Below the pieces are notes generated by a model. That model worked only from the letters and a program-made list of their open reading frames with translations. It was not told the DNA's origin and did no database searches. Below, piece after piece: positions 8,445-16,089 of a stretch of 64,000 nt of DNA; position 1 is the stretch's first letter; each line of letters opens with the position of its first letter. The stretch comes from Paenibacillus lignilyticus (lineage in GTDB: Bacteria > Bacillota > Bacilli > Paenibacillales > Paenibacillaceae): contig NZ_JAGKSP010000005.1 in NCBI RefSeq assembly GCF_017942085.1, forward strand, positions 124,001 to 188,000. The letters run 5' to 3'. Both the position numbers and the translations under genes were made by a program.

Positions 8445-9500
8445 ATGGCAGGTAATACATTCGGAGAACGTTTCAAAATTACAACCTACGGAGAGTCGCA
8501 CGGCGCATCAGTCGGCGTCATCGTAGATGGCGTTACGCCAGGCGTGGAAATCGACGAGGCTTATATCCAAAAACAGATGGATCGGCGTAAACCGGGTCAA
8601 TCTTCCGTGACTTCGCCTCGCAAGGAATACGATATCGTTCATATCGAGTCCGGCGTGTTTGAAGGCAAAACAACGGGAACACCGCTCTTTATCATTTTGC
8701 ATAATCACGATATGAGGCCGGAGGCGTACGGTTCGATTCAGCATGCTTTTCGCCCCGGCCATGCGGACTTTACCTATCTGCAGAAATATGGCATTCGCGA
8801 TCATCGGGGCAGCGGGCGTGCTTCGGGAAGAGAAACCGCAGCCCGTGTTGCCGGCGGTGCAATTGCGCGCAAGCTGCTGGAGAGACGCGGTGTTGACGTC
8901 ATTGCATACTCGCAGGAGATCGGCGGGATTCGCTGCGATACCTTCGATGAAACCGCGATCGAGCAAAATGCGGTTCGTGCCTGCGACCCTGTGGCAGCCA
9001 AGGACATGATTCGCAAAATCGAGCATTTGGCTTCCATCGGGGATAGCTGCGGCGGAATTGTGGAATGCCGGGTTCGCGGAGTGATGCCGGGTCTTGGCGA
9101 ACCTGTCTTCGATAAATTAGATGCCGAGCTGGCAAAGGCGATGCTATCCATTGGCGCGATTAAAGGGATTGAGTTTGGCGCAGGCTTCGAAGCGGCTGCG
9201 ATGCTGGGCAGTGAGCATAATGACGGCATGAACAGCAGCGGGTTTCTGAGCAATCATGCGGGCGGAATCGTTGGCGGGATCAGCAATGGCCAAGACATCG
9301 TGTTCCGAGTCAGCGTCAAACCGACATCATCCATATCGGTACCGCAGCAGACGATCAACGTGGACGGCGAAGAACAAGAGATCCAAACGATCGGCCGTCA
9401 TGATCCTTGTATTTGTCCGAGAATTGTACCGGTTGTGGAAGCGATGGCCTGTCTTGTCGTGGAGGATATGTATAAGCGACAAGCAGCTATGCTTGGCTGA
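8445..9500 (+). CDS. aroC: Chorismate synthase
   Basis: Final step of the shikimate pathway: 5-enolpyruvylshikimate-3-phosphate to chorismate with reduced FMN. Signatures are all present: GESHG near residue 17, HRGSGRASGRETAARVAGGA near 120, GVMPGLGEPVFDKLDA, NSSGFLSNHAGGIVGGIS and IGRHDPCICPRIVPV near the C terminus. Length 351 residues is slightly short of the usual ~360-390 but nothing essential is missing. RBS GGGAGGAGG precedes ATG 8445; it lies 18 bases after aroA and is surely cotranscribed. Whether this is the only aroC of the genome, or a second copy beside the usual aro operon, cannot be told from the window. Confidence 0.95.
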   Translation: MAGNTFGERFKITTYGESHGASVGVIVDGVTPGVEIDEAYIQKQMDRRKPGQSSVTSPRKEYDIVHIESGVFEGKTTGTPLFIILHNHDMRPEAYGSIQHAFRPGHADFTYLQKYGIRDHRGSGRASGRETAARVAGGAIARKLLERRGVDVIAYSQEIGGIRCDTFDETAIEQNAVRACDPVAAKDMIRKIEHLASIGDSCGGIVECRVRGVMPGLGEPVFDKLDAELAKAMLSIGAIKGIEFGAGFEAAAMLGSEHNDGMNSSGFLSNHAGGIVGGISNGQDIVFRVSVKPTSSISVPQQTINVDGEEQEIQTIGRHDPCICPRIVPVVEAMACLVVEDMYKRQAAMLG

Positions 9501-9545
9501 GGAAAAATGGTACGATACGCCTGAGAACGAAGGAGGCGAGCAACC

Positions 9546-10115
9546 ATGAAATCCTATATGTGGGAAGGCAGTAAGGTCAGACTGCGGCCATTGGAATTCG
9601 GCGATTGGGAGGACTATCATCAGAATGATCACGATTCTGAAGGTGCTCGGCTATGCGATATGATTCATTTTCCAAGAACCGAGGAAGGTACAAAGTCTTG
9701 GGCGGAGGAGAAGGTCGACCATCCGGCGGAAGGTGATAACATATGGCTGTCCATTGAGACACTTGAAGGCGTATTGGTAGGCAGTATTTGTACAAGCCAT
9801 TGTGATTCGCGAAACGGCACCTTCAAGTATGGCATCGCGATCTTCCGCGAGCATTGGCGCCAAGGTTATGCTTCGGAGGCGATAAAGCTGATTCTTGGTT
9901 ATTATTTCGAGGAATTGCGCTATGCCAAAGCCAATGCCCATGTATATGCCTTCAACAGCGGCTCGATTGCGCTGCAGGAGCATCTCGGCTTCAAGCAGGA
10001 AGGTCGCCTGCGTGATATGATCTTCACGAAAGGCAAACATCATGATGAATTTATCTACGGGCTGACGAAGAGCGAGTATGAGGAATCGCTGCAAGAGAAA
10101 TCAACGATGGATTAA
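9546..10115 (+). CDS. GNAT N-acetyltransferase, RimJ/RimL type
   Basis: Acetyltransf_3-type GNAT of 189 residues: N-terminal VRLRPLEFGDWEDY, central IAIFREHWRQGYASEAIKLI (acetyl-CoA loop Q/R-x-x-G-x-A) and NAHVYAFNSGSIALQEHLGF. Probably acetylates an amine of a ribosomal protein N terminus, antibiotic or small metabolite; the substrate cannot be deduced. RBS AAGGAGG at good distance from ATG 9546. It follows aroC by 45 bases without a clear terminator so may be read from the same promoter. Its own stop codon lies inside the terminator hairpin. Confidence 0.85.
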   Translation: MKSYMWEGSKVRLRPLEFGDWEDYHQNDHDSEGARLCDMIHFPRTEEGTKSWAEEKVDHPAEGDNIWLSIETLEGVLVGSICTSHCDSRNGTFKYGIAIFREHWRQGYASEAIKLILGYYFEELRYAKANAHVYAFNSGSIALQEHLGFKQEGRLRDMIFTKGKHHDEFIYGLTKSEYEESLQEKSTMD

Positions 10116-10134
10116 GACGTCGTTGATTTTTTTA
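10098..10134 (+). terminator. Terminator overlapping the end of the GNAT gene
   Basis: AAATCAACGA and TCGTTGATTT form a stem around the stop codon, followed by a T run. Confidence 0.75.
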
Positions 10135-10139
10135 TTTTG

Positions 10140-10169
10140 TTGACTTGGAAGCAATACCCATATGATAAT
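10140..10169 (+). promoter_or_regulatory. Promoter of the ABC-2 exporter operon
   Basis: TTGACT (10140-10145) and GATAAT (10164-10169) with an 18-base spacer, 71 bases ahead of the ATPase start. Confidence 0.5.
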
Positions 10170-10240
10170 CGAATCATTGCTGGCAATTATTAGAATTCAT
10201 AGAAGTCATTAGTCTTTTCAGGAGAGAAATGAGGGATTGT

Positions 10241-11269
10241 ATGGCTGTCATCCAAGTGGAGAAATTGCGCAAAGAGTTCAAGCGTAACAAGAGCAGAGAA
10301 GGATTATGGAACAATGTCAAAGGACTTGTTTACCGAGAGTATGAGACCAAGACGGCCGTAGATGACATTTCGTTCACGATCGACAAAGGGGAAATTGTAG
10401 GGTATATCGGTCCGAACGGAGCGGGCAAATCGACCTCGATCAAAATGCTCGTCGGAATTCTGGTCCCAACGAGCGGCAGAGTTATCGTAAACGGCATAGA
10501 GCCTTACAAGAATCGGGAGCTGAACGCGATGCGCATTGGCGCCGTCTTCGGTCAGAAAACCCAGCTATGGTGGGATACACCCGTCATCGATTCCCTTAGG
10601 TTAATGCGGTACTTGTACGACATTCCGACGGCTAGATTCAATGAGAATATGGAGCGGTTCACGGACATTCTCGGTTTGGATGAGTTCAAGCATGTTGCCG
10701 TCCGTCAGCTTAGCCTGGGCCAGCGAATGCGGGCTGACCTATGCGCCGCGCTGCTGCATGATCCGGATATTATCTACCTGGATGAGCCGACAATTGGGCT
10801 GGATGTGGTGGTAAAAGAGAAGATTCGCAACTTTATCCTCGAAATCAATTGAGATCGCGGGACGACCGTCATACTCACGACCCATGATATGTCCGATATA
10901 GAGAAGCTTTGCAGTCGCGTCATGGTTATTGACCAAGGCAAGCTGATGTATGATGGGAATCTCGAGCAATTGAAGAGCGACTTCGGCTCCGGTGAGCGGA
11001 TGGTTGTGGAAACCGATCGTATCTTCGAATCCTCCCAGGAGCTGAACGAACTCGGCGTGGCAAGCTGCAGCGTCGACGGCAAGAAGACGCAGCTGGTTTA
11101 CGACAAGAAGCGGATCAACTCGTCAATGCTGATCAAATGGATCATGGACAGGTACGATGTGAAGGACTTTGTCGTCAAGGAAACCGACATTGAGGAGATC
11201 ATTCGCACCATGTATGGAGAGCGGCTGCCGCTTGAGGCCGCTGCGGATCGGGAGCGTGTTTTCGTATGA
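10241..11269 (+). pseudogene. ABC-2 exporter ATPase interrupted by an in-frame TGA
   Basis: The first part reads MAVIQVEKLRKEFK, Walker A GPNGAGKST, Q-loop VFGQKTQLWW, signature LSLGQRMRADL and Walker B IIYLDEPTIGLD, then stops at TGA 10850-10852 after FILEIN. In the same frame translation resumes at once with DRGTTVILTTHDMSDIEKLC, containing the D-loop follow-on and the H-loop histidine, and runs to 11269. Homologues normally read EIN-R-(D/E)RGTT here, so a CGA to TGA change is the simplest reading. Total length (~343 codons) is normal. ATG 10241 fits the family N terminus; ATG 10229 sits two bases from AGGAGAG. The 5' half lacks the H-loop, so it should not hydrolyse ATP normally. Both permease genes downstream are intact, so the mutation is recent or a sequencing error. 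Confidence 0.85.
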
Positions 11270-12075
11270 GACTCGCCCTCTATCGGGAAATGACACTCAA
11301 TTCACTTCGGCAAAATATGGCGTACCGGATGGAAGTATTCATGTTTCTGTTCGGTCAGCTGATCAAGGTGTTCGTGCAGGTTTACATCTGGTATGCCGTA
11401 TTTGCGGGACAAGCGAAGGTCGATTCGGGCGCCGGCAGCATTTCGGTGAAGGAGATGGTCACGTATGTCGTCATCAGCTCGTTCATCTCCGTATTCGCAA
11501 CGAATAATGTCATCTTCTGGGTCGGAAGAAAAGTAAGGAACGGCGAGATTGCGATGGAGCTGCTCAAACCGGTAAATTTTCGCTTCGCCGCTTTCTTTCA
11601 TTCGCTGGGGCAGAACGTATACCGCGTATTCTTCGAACTTCTTCCGCTTCTCGTCATCAGCCTGTGCTTCTTTCGTATTGAACTGCCGACCGGTTGGCAA
11701 GCAGTGGCATTCGTGATTATGCTCTTCAACGCGTTCCTGCTCAATTTCCTCATTAATTACATCATCGGATTAATAGCCTTCTGGTACGTGCTCGTCTGGC
11801 AAATTAATGTGCTGCTAAGCGGGTTGATTCGATTGTTCTCCGGCGCTTTTATCCCAATCTGGTTCTTCTCCGGAATGCTGACGACAATTTCCTATTGTCT
11901 GCCGTTTCGATTGATTTATTACGATCCGATCTCCGTCTATTTAGGCAAAACGAGTGGGTTAAACGACGTTGGCTTCGTTATATTGCAGCAGGTGGGCTGG
12001 ATCGTCGCACTACTGCTTCTGGAACGGCGGATGTGGGCAAGCGCGGTGAAAAAACTGGTCGTGCAGGGGGGCTGA
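11266..12075 (+). CDS. ABC-2 family transporter permease (first subunit)
   Basis: Integral membrane protein of 269 residues with about six hydrophobic segments (MFLFGQLIKVFVQVYIWYAVF, FELLPLLVISLCFF, AVAFVIMLFNAFLLNFLINY and others). It belongs to the uncharacterised ABC-2 permease family COG4587 that pairs with COG4586 ATPases and COG3694 permeases. The start ATG 11266 overlaps the ATPase stop (ATGA), showing translational coupling: a premature stop in the ATPase may therefore also lower expression of this gene. Substrate is unknown; relatives are often called antibiotic or lipid exporters without proof. Confidence 0.85.
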   Translation: MRLALYREMTLNSLRQNMAYRMEVFMFLFGQLIKVFVQVYIWYAVFAGQAKVDSGAGSISVKEMVTYVVISSFISVFATNNVIFWVGRKVRNGEIAMELLKPVNFRFAAFFHSLGQNVYRVFFELLPLLVISLCFFRIELPTGWQAVAFVIMLFNAFLLNFLINYIIGLIAFWYVLVWQINVLLSGLIRLFSGAFIPIWFFSGMLTTISYCLPFRLIYYDPISVYLGKTSGLNDVGFVILQQVGWIVALLLLERRMWASAVKKLVVQGG

Positions 12076-12077
12076 AC

Positions 12078-12881
12078 ATGCGGTTTCTCAAATTATATGC
12101 CCGATTTATTCCGATCTATTTCAAAAGCAAATCGGAGCACGGCATCATGTTTTACTTGGATTTCCTCGGATTCGCGATGGGGCACATCGTCAATTTCTTG
12201 ATTATTTGGGTCATGCTCGACCGTTTCAACACGATAAATGGCTGGGGTATGTACGAGGTCATGCTGATTTACACGATGAACATGTTTACGTTCGGTTTAG
12301 CTTCGATCTTCTTCTCGTTTCAGATGTGGGAGGTGGAGGATATGGTTGCCCAGGGCACGTTCGATGTCATGCTCGTCAAACCGGTCAACCCGTTCATTCA
12401 TATGATCATTCGGACTTTCGGCCACTTCTACTTAGGTGATGTCATCATCGGAATTATCATGTTTATCGTGTGCTTCAACCATCTGAATGTTCATATGGGC
12501 TTCACCGAATTGCTTATCCTGACGGTCGTGCTGATCGGCGCAACGCTTGTGCAAGCTGCTTTCATCGTCATTACCGGCTCGATGTGCTTCTGGTTCACTC
12601 GATCCGGCGCATTAATGGATATGGTCGTTCATGGGATTCGTTCGTTTATGGATTATCCCATTTCGATTTACAGCAAGTTTATTCGCATCCTCGTTACCTT
12701 CGTCGTGCCGTATGCGTTCGTCAACTTCTATCCGTCACAGCTGATCTTGAACAAGAAAGGGGAGACGCTGTTTTCACCGGTTCTGCCTTATATTGCGCCG
12801 GTCGTCGGACTGGCGATGTTCATATTAGCCTATATGGTTTGGAATAGGGGACTCAATAAATATCAGGGGACGGGAAGTTAA
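12078..12881 (+). CDS. ABC-2 family transporter permease (second subunit)
   Basis: Membrane protein of 267 residues (MRFLKLYARFIPIYFKSKSE...), COG3694-like, six hydrophobic segments (GHIVNFLIIWVMLDRF, YLGDVIIGIIMFIVCF, LLILTVVLIGATLVQAAFIV, ILVTFVVPYAFVNFYP, YIAPVVGLAMFILAYMVW). ATG 12078 is chosen because AGGGGGG ends six bases upstream and the gene begins two bases after the first permease; the frame is open further 5' but that part only shadows the other permease. The paired permeases and one ATPase make a complete heterodimeric exporter but for the broken ATPase. Confidence 0.87.
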   Translation: MRFLKLYARFIPIYFKSKSEHGIMFYLDFLGFAMGHIVNFLIIWVMLDRFNTINGWGMYEVMLIYTMNMFTFGLASIFFSFQMWEVEDMVAQGTFDVMLVKPVNPFIHMIIRTFGHFYLGDVIIGIIMFIVCFNHLNVHMGFTELLILTVVLIGATLVQAAFIVITGSMCFWFTRSGALMDMVVHGIRSFMDYPISIYSKFIRILVTFVVPYAFVNFYPSQLILNKKGETLFSPVLPYIAPVVGLAMFILAYMVWNRGLNKYQGTGS

Positions 12882-12893
12882 TTCTCGATCTTT

Positions 12894-12916
12894 GCTGCCA
12901 TTGGGCAGTCTTTTTA
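12894..12916 (+). terminator. Terminator after the exporter operon
   Basis: CTGCC-ATTG-GGCAG hairpin followed by TCTTTTT. Confidence 0.75.
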
Positions 12917-13017
12917 TTGATAAACAGTAGTTATCGGGTGAATAAAATAATGAAAATTCTGTTTATCGGAATGAAGTGTTACACTCTAACTAAGCAATCC
13001 ATGTTGGAGGTGGACGT

Positions 13018-14043
13018 ATGGAAATTTCAAGTATTTCCGAGAGCTTCAGAAAATTTGCTGAGAACGAATGCAGAGGATCAAGCAGCTTATACGAACAGCT
13101 CTCCGGTCGAATTGCCGGGGACGATGATTTACTGCGTATTGCTGCTGCAAGCAGGGAAGGGCAGCCCATTCCGAACCTCTTACTGGGTGCGGTACATTTG
13201 TTGCTGCTTAGCGGCTTTGAACATGAGCTGATAGATTATTATGGGAGCATTGTGCCGAATCCGAAGGACGCCGCAGCTGCGTTTGTACCTTTCAAGCATT
13301 TCTGCCTGCTTTATCGCGACGAGCTTGCGCAGTTGCTGGCAACAAAGCTTGTTCAGACGAACGAGGTTCGGCGATGCGCGTATCTGTATCCGGCATTTTG
13401 CCTCATTCATCGTCTATCGAACAAACCGCTTGCCTTGATTGAGGTCGGGACGAGCGCCGGACTGCAATTATTCTGGGATCAATATCGATACTCGTATGAT
13501 TCAGTCGATGGATACTTCGGTAATCAGCAATCCTCGTTCACACTGGCCACTTCACTACGTGGATCGAACATGCCATTTCTCTATTCCGACAGTCCTCCTG
13601 TAGCGTCCAGAATGGGCATTGATCTCCATGTGAATCAGCTCCAAGATCCGGAAGACCGACTTTGGATGAAAGCGTTGATATGGCCGGAGCATCGGGAGCG
13701 GATGGAACATTTTGAAGTAGCTGCAAGCGCATTCGATCATCAAGCTGTGCAACTGATAGAAGGCAATGCCTTGGCATGCTTGGATTCGGCAGCGGCAACG
13801 ATTACCGAGGATCATGCCTTATGTGTTTTCCATACGCATGTGGCAAACCAACTAAGTCTCGCCGATAAACAGCAATTGTGCGAACAAATTCGAATAATAG
13901 GGGAGACAAGAGAGGTCTATCACCTCTACAATAATATGTGGGATCCTGAATTGCATCTGGATTCCTATAGGAACGGCCGGTTTGGTAGCGTGACTCTTGC
14001 CGAAACAGATGGGCATGCCAGATGGTTGAATTGGAAACTCTAG
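13018..14043 (+). CDS. DUF2332 domain-containing protein
   Basis: 341 residues matching the DUF2332 family in layout: N-terminal helical part, then NLLLGAVHLLLLSG, the conserved LIEVGTSAGLQLFWDQYRY stretch (resembling a Rossmann G-x-S-x-G loop), DLHVNQLQDPEDRLWMKALIWPEH and the tail ALCVFHTHVANQLS. GGAGGTGG precedes ATG 13018. No function is known for the family; the GTSAG motif suggests a nucleotide- or SAM-binding fold, which is inference. Monocistronic or cotranscribed with the pentapeptide gene 36 bases on. Confidence 0.85.
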   Translation: MEISSISESFRKFAENECRGSSSLYEQLSGRIAGDDDLLRIAAASREGQPIPNLLLGAVHLLLLSGFEHELIDYYGSIVPNPKDAAAAFVPFKHFCLLYRDELAQLLATKLVQTNEVRRCAYLYPAFCLIHRLSNKPLALIEVGTSAGLQLFWDQYRYSYDSVDGYFGNQQSSFTLATSLRGSNMPFLYSDSPPVASRMGIDLHVNQLQDPEDRLWMKALIWPEHRERMEHFEVAASAFDHQAVQLIEGNALACLDSAAATITEDHALCVFHTHVANQLSLADKQQLCEQIRIIGETREVYHLYNNMWDPELHLDSYRNGRFGSVTLAETDGHARWLNWKL

Positions 14044-14079
14044 TTCAGAGCCACGGTTATGATACAAGGAGGTGACCCG

Positions 14080-14673
14080 GTGTTCACGGAAAGCGAATAT
14101 TTCGACGAGCAATTTAAAGATATTCAATTTAGCAAAGAAGAAGTCGTCGCGGTTCATTTCTACGATTGCACGTTCACGAATTGTGAGTTTAGCGAGACAG
14201 TGTTCGATGAATGCAAATTTACCGGCTGTACGTTTATCCACTGTGATTTAAACCTTATGAAAGTCGCTAACAGCAAGTTCTCGCAGGTTTATTTCATGCA
14301 GTCGAAGCTGGTTGGCGTCAATTGGACGGAGGCGGAGTGGCCTCGAATCACGGTGCCGAGCTTGCTGAAATTCGAGGAGTGCACCTTAAATCACTCAACC
14401 TTTATCGGAGTTGCGCTGCCGCAATCTACAATCATGAATTGCTCCGTCAAGGATGTCGACTTCAGAGAAGCGGATCTCACGAAAGCCAACTTGCGAGGCT
14501 CGGATTTCACGGAAAGCGTGTTTGGTGAAACGAACTTATCAGGTGCCGACCTCTCCCACGCGTCCAACTATCAGATTGACCCTAGCCAGAATCGGATACG
14601 CCAGGCGAAATTCATGCTGCCCGAGGCGCTAAACCTGTTGTATTGCATGGATATTGTGATCGATGAAGATTGA
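14080..14673 (+). CDS. Qnr-like pentapeptide-repeat protein
   Basis: Successive A(D/N)LXX-type fives (CTFTNCEFSETVFDECKFTG, FREADLTKANLRGSDFTES, TNLSGADL) build a right-handed quadrilateral beta helix through most of the 197 residues. The tail YQIDPSQNRIRQAKFMLPEA followed by a short hydrophobic helix is the type seen in chromosomal Qnr-like proteins, where it makes the dimer. I chose GTG 14080: the near-perfect AAGGAGGTGA at 14066-14075 lies four bases upstream; ATG 14059 is ahead of it. Known relatives mimic DNA and protect gyrase from quinolones or peptide toxins; whether this one does is untested. Confidence 0.82.
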   Translation: MFTESEYFDEQFKDIQFSKEEVVAVHFYDCTFTNCEFSETVFDECKFTGCTFIHCDLNLMKVANSKFSQVYFMQSKLVGVNWTEAEWPRITVPSLLKFEECTLNHSTFIGVALPQSTIMNCSVKDVDFREADLTKANLRGSDFTESVFGETNLSGADLSHASNYQIDPSQNRIRQAKFMLPEALNLLYCMDIVIDED

Positions 14674-14693
14674 TTGAAAGATGGGCTGCCTCG

Positions 14694-14727
14694 AGAGCTA
14701 CTTACGGCTTTTGGGGCAGTTTTTTTG
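14694..14727 (+). terminator. Terminator after the pentapeptide gene
   Basis: CTGCC / GGCAG stem with a long loop, followed by eight T. Confidence 0.6.
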
Positions 14728-14790
14728 CTTCTTAGTGTTCCAATCGGTTCAAATACTGATATGAAAATAGGCGCTCGCCTGTTATATTGG

Positions 14791-14804
14791 AGAAAGCGCT
14801 TCAA
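14791..14804. promoter_or_regulatory. cre-like palindrome before PhyH copy 2
   Basis: AGAAAGCGCTTCAA centred on GCGC, flanked on both sides by ATATTGG; about 11 of 14 positions fit the CcpA consensus. Lies 38 bases before the gene. Confidence 0.25.
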
Positions 14805-14841
14805 TATTGGAAAAATCAGTAATGGGAGGCTTTGAACAGAG

Positions 14842-15753
14842 ATGAACAAGGTGCTGACTGATTCGCAGATTGAGCAGTTTATGGAGCTGGGCTGGGTAAA
14901 GGTTGAGGAGGCGTTCCCGAGGACGCTTGCGCTGGAATGCCAAGACTTCCTATGGGAGCAGCTAAGACGCTATGAAGTCGATCGGAATGATAAAGTAACA
15001 TGGAAACCACCTTTAATGTTTATGAAAGAGAACTTTCGTAGCTTGTCATTTGATCAATGCCATACGGAACGGCTTGGCGATGCCATCGAGGACTTGATTG
15101 GACCGGACCGCTGGCGTCAGAAGGTTGCCTGGAACGGAGAAACGGATCGGAATTATCCGGGATGGGGCTGGTGGCCGGTCAATTTCAATCTAGGCGCAGA
15201 CGAATCATGGAGTGTCCCGGCAACCGGTTGGCACTGGGATGGATCGCATTTTCGCCATTACGTTGATGCGCCGGATCAGGGCCTGCTTTGTTTGTGCATC
15301 TTCTCGGAAATCGGGCCTCATGGCGGGGGAACATTGATCGCGGAGGGCTCACATCAAGTAGTTGCCCGGTACTTAGCCGCAAAACCGGAGGGGATGGATC
15401 CGCATGAAGCGATTGCAGAGTGTAATGTGCGGCATCCTTGGCTGGCTGCGTTGACCGGACGCGCAGATGATTCTTTCTTGGCCGGAGCGAATCGTGTTGA
15501 GAAATTTATGACGAATACGTTCACCGATGTGCATGGAACAAAACTTCGCGTCTTGGAGGCAACTTCATCACCAGGGGACGTCTTTTTATGCCATCCTTTT
15601 CTCTATCATACCTCTTCGCAAAATCACAGCGGGGTAACGCGTTTCTTGTGCAATCGAACGACTCCATTGAAAGAGCGGATGAACTTCGATCGAATAGACG
15701 GAAGTACGTATTCGCCGCTTGAGCTCAGCATCAAACGTGCTCTCAAGTTATAG
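14842..15753 (+). CDS. Phytanoyl-CoA dioxygenase (PhyH) family protein, copy 2
   Basis: 303 residues with the Fe(II) triad H131-x-D133 in GWHWDGSHF and H256 in LCHPFLYHTSSQNHSG; the following R267 can bind 2-oxoglutarate. The N-terminal half holds the helices and a tryptophan-rich strand (NYPGWGWWPVNFNLG). It resembles the larger PhyH group with HPFLYHTS rather than the WHRG form of copy 1, so the two are not recent duplicates. Start ATG 14842 has GGGAGG 13 bases upstream, a rather long spacing. Substrate unknown. Confidence 0.87.
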   Translation: MNKVLTDSQIEQFMELGWVKVEEAFPRTLALECQDFLWEQLRRYEVDRNDKVTWKPPLMFMKENFRSLSFDQCHTERLGDAIEDLIGPDRWRQKVAWNGETDRNYPGWGWWPVNFNLGADESWSVPATGWHWDGSHFRHYVDAPDQGLLCLCIFSEIGPHGGGTLIAEGSHQVVARYLAAKPEGMDPHEAIAECNVRHPWLAALTGRADDSFLAGANRVEKFMTNTFTDVHGTKLRVLEATSSPGDVFLCHPFLYHTSSQNHSGVTRFLCNRTTPLKERMNFDRIDGSTYSPLELSIKRALKL

Positions 15754-15907
15754 GTCGGGAGGTAGATCGGCTGAGAATTTAGCAATTGCTTCCAAACGGA
15801 ATCTCATATACGATGAAGATATTGGTTACCGAAGGGAGTGAGCGGCATGAAACGCCGGGCTGCGATGACTACAACAACTACAATTAAGGTGAACATGAAC
15901 TGAATAG

Positions 15908-16003
15908 ATGGGCAGACGCAATAAGCCTGCCATGTTGAAGGATGTTTCTGTACTTTATTTCTGTATCGGGATAGCGTTGTTTGCGTATGCAAGCTATTCT
16001 TAG
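15908..16003 (+). CDS. Possible 31-residue single-span membrane peptide
   Basis: ATG 15908 to TAG 16003. The peptide begins with a basic head (MGRRNKPAMLKD) and continues with one hydrophobic segment (VSVLYFCIGIALFAYASYS), the layout of small membrane proteins. No RBS is directly upstream, but a tiny frame (15847-15903) with a good RBS ends four bases before it, so translational coupling is possible. A strong terminator follows 14 bases later. No family recognised; it may equally be a chance frame in a 3' UTR. Confidence 0.35.
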   Translation: MGRRNKPAMLKDVSVLYFCIGIALFAYASYS

Positions 16004-16016
16004 CGATCAGAATGAT

Positions 16017-16048
16017 GAGGCCGCAGGCAATATGCCTTGCGGTCTTTT
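16017..16048 (+). terminator. Strong Rho-independent terminator
   Basis: GGCCGCAGGCA and TGCCTTGCGGTC pair around ATA, followed by TTTTT. Confidence 0.88.
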
Positions 16049-16089
16049 TGCGCGCAAAAATCGATATAAGACGCGGAGGTCAACCGAAT

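Larger units (their letters stand above)
15754..16089. other. Gap with possible small peptides and a terminator
   Basis: Between PhyH copy 2 and the kinase gene. After GGGAGTGAG a start at 15847 would give an 18-residue peptide (MKRRAAMTTTTTIKVNMN, stop at 15903), followed by the 31-residue candidate at 15908 and a strong terminator at 16017-16048. Nothing else is seen. Confidence 0.4.

Noticed and set aside
10850..10852. TGA in the ABC ATPase as a selenocysteine codon
   Set aside because: The protein class has no selenocysteine members, the position is Arg in relatives, and no recognisable SECIS-type hairpin follows. A CGA to TGA mutation or read error is simpler.
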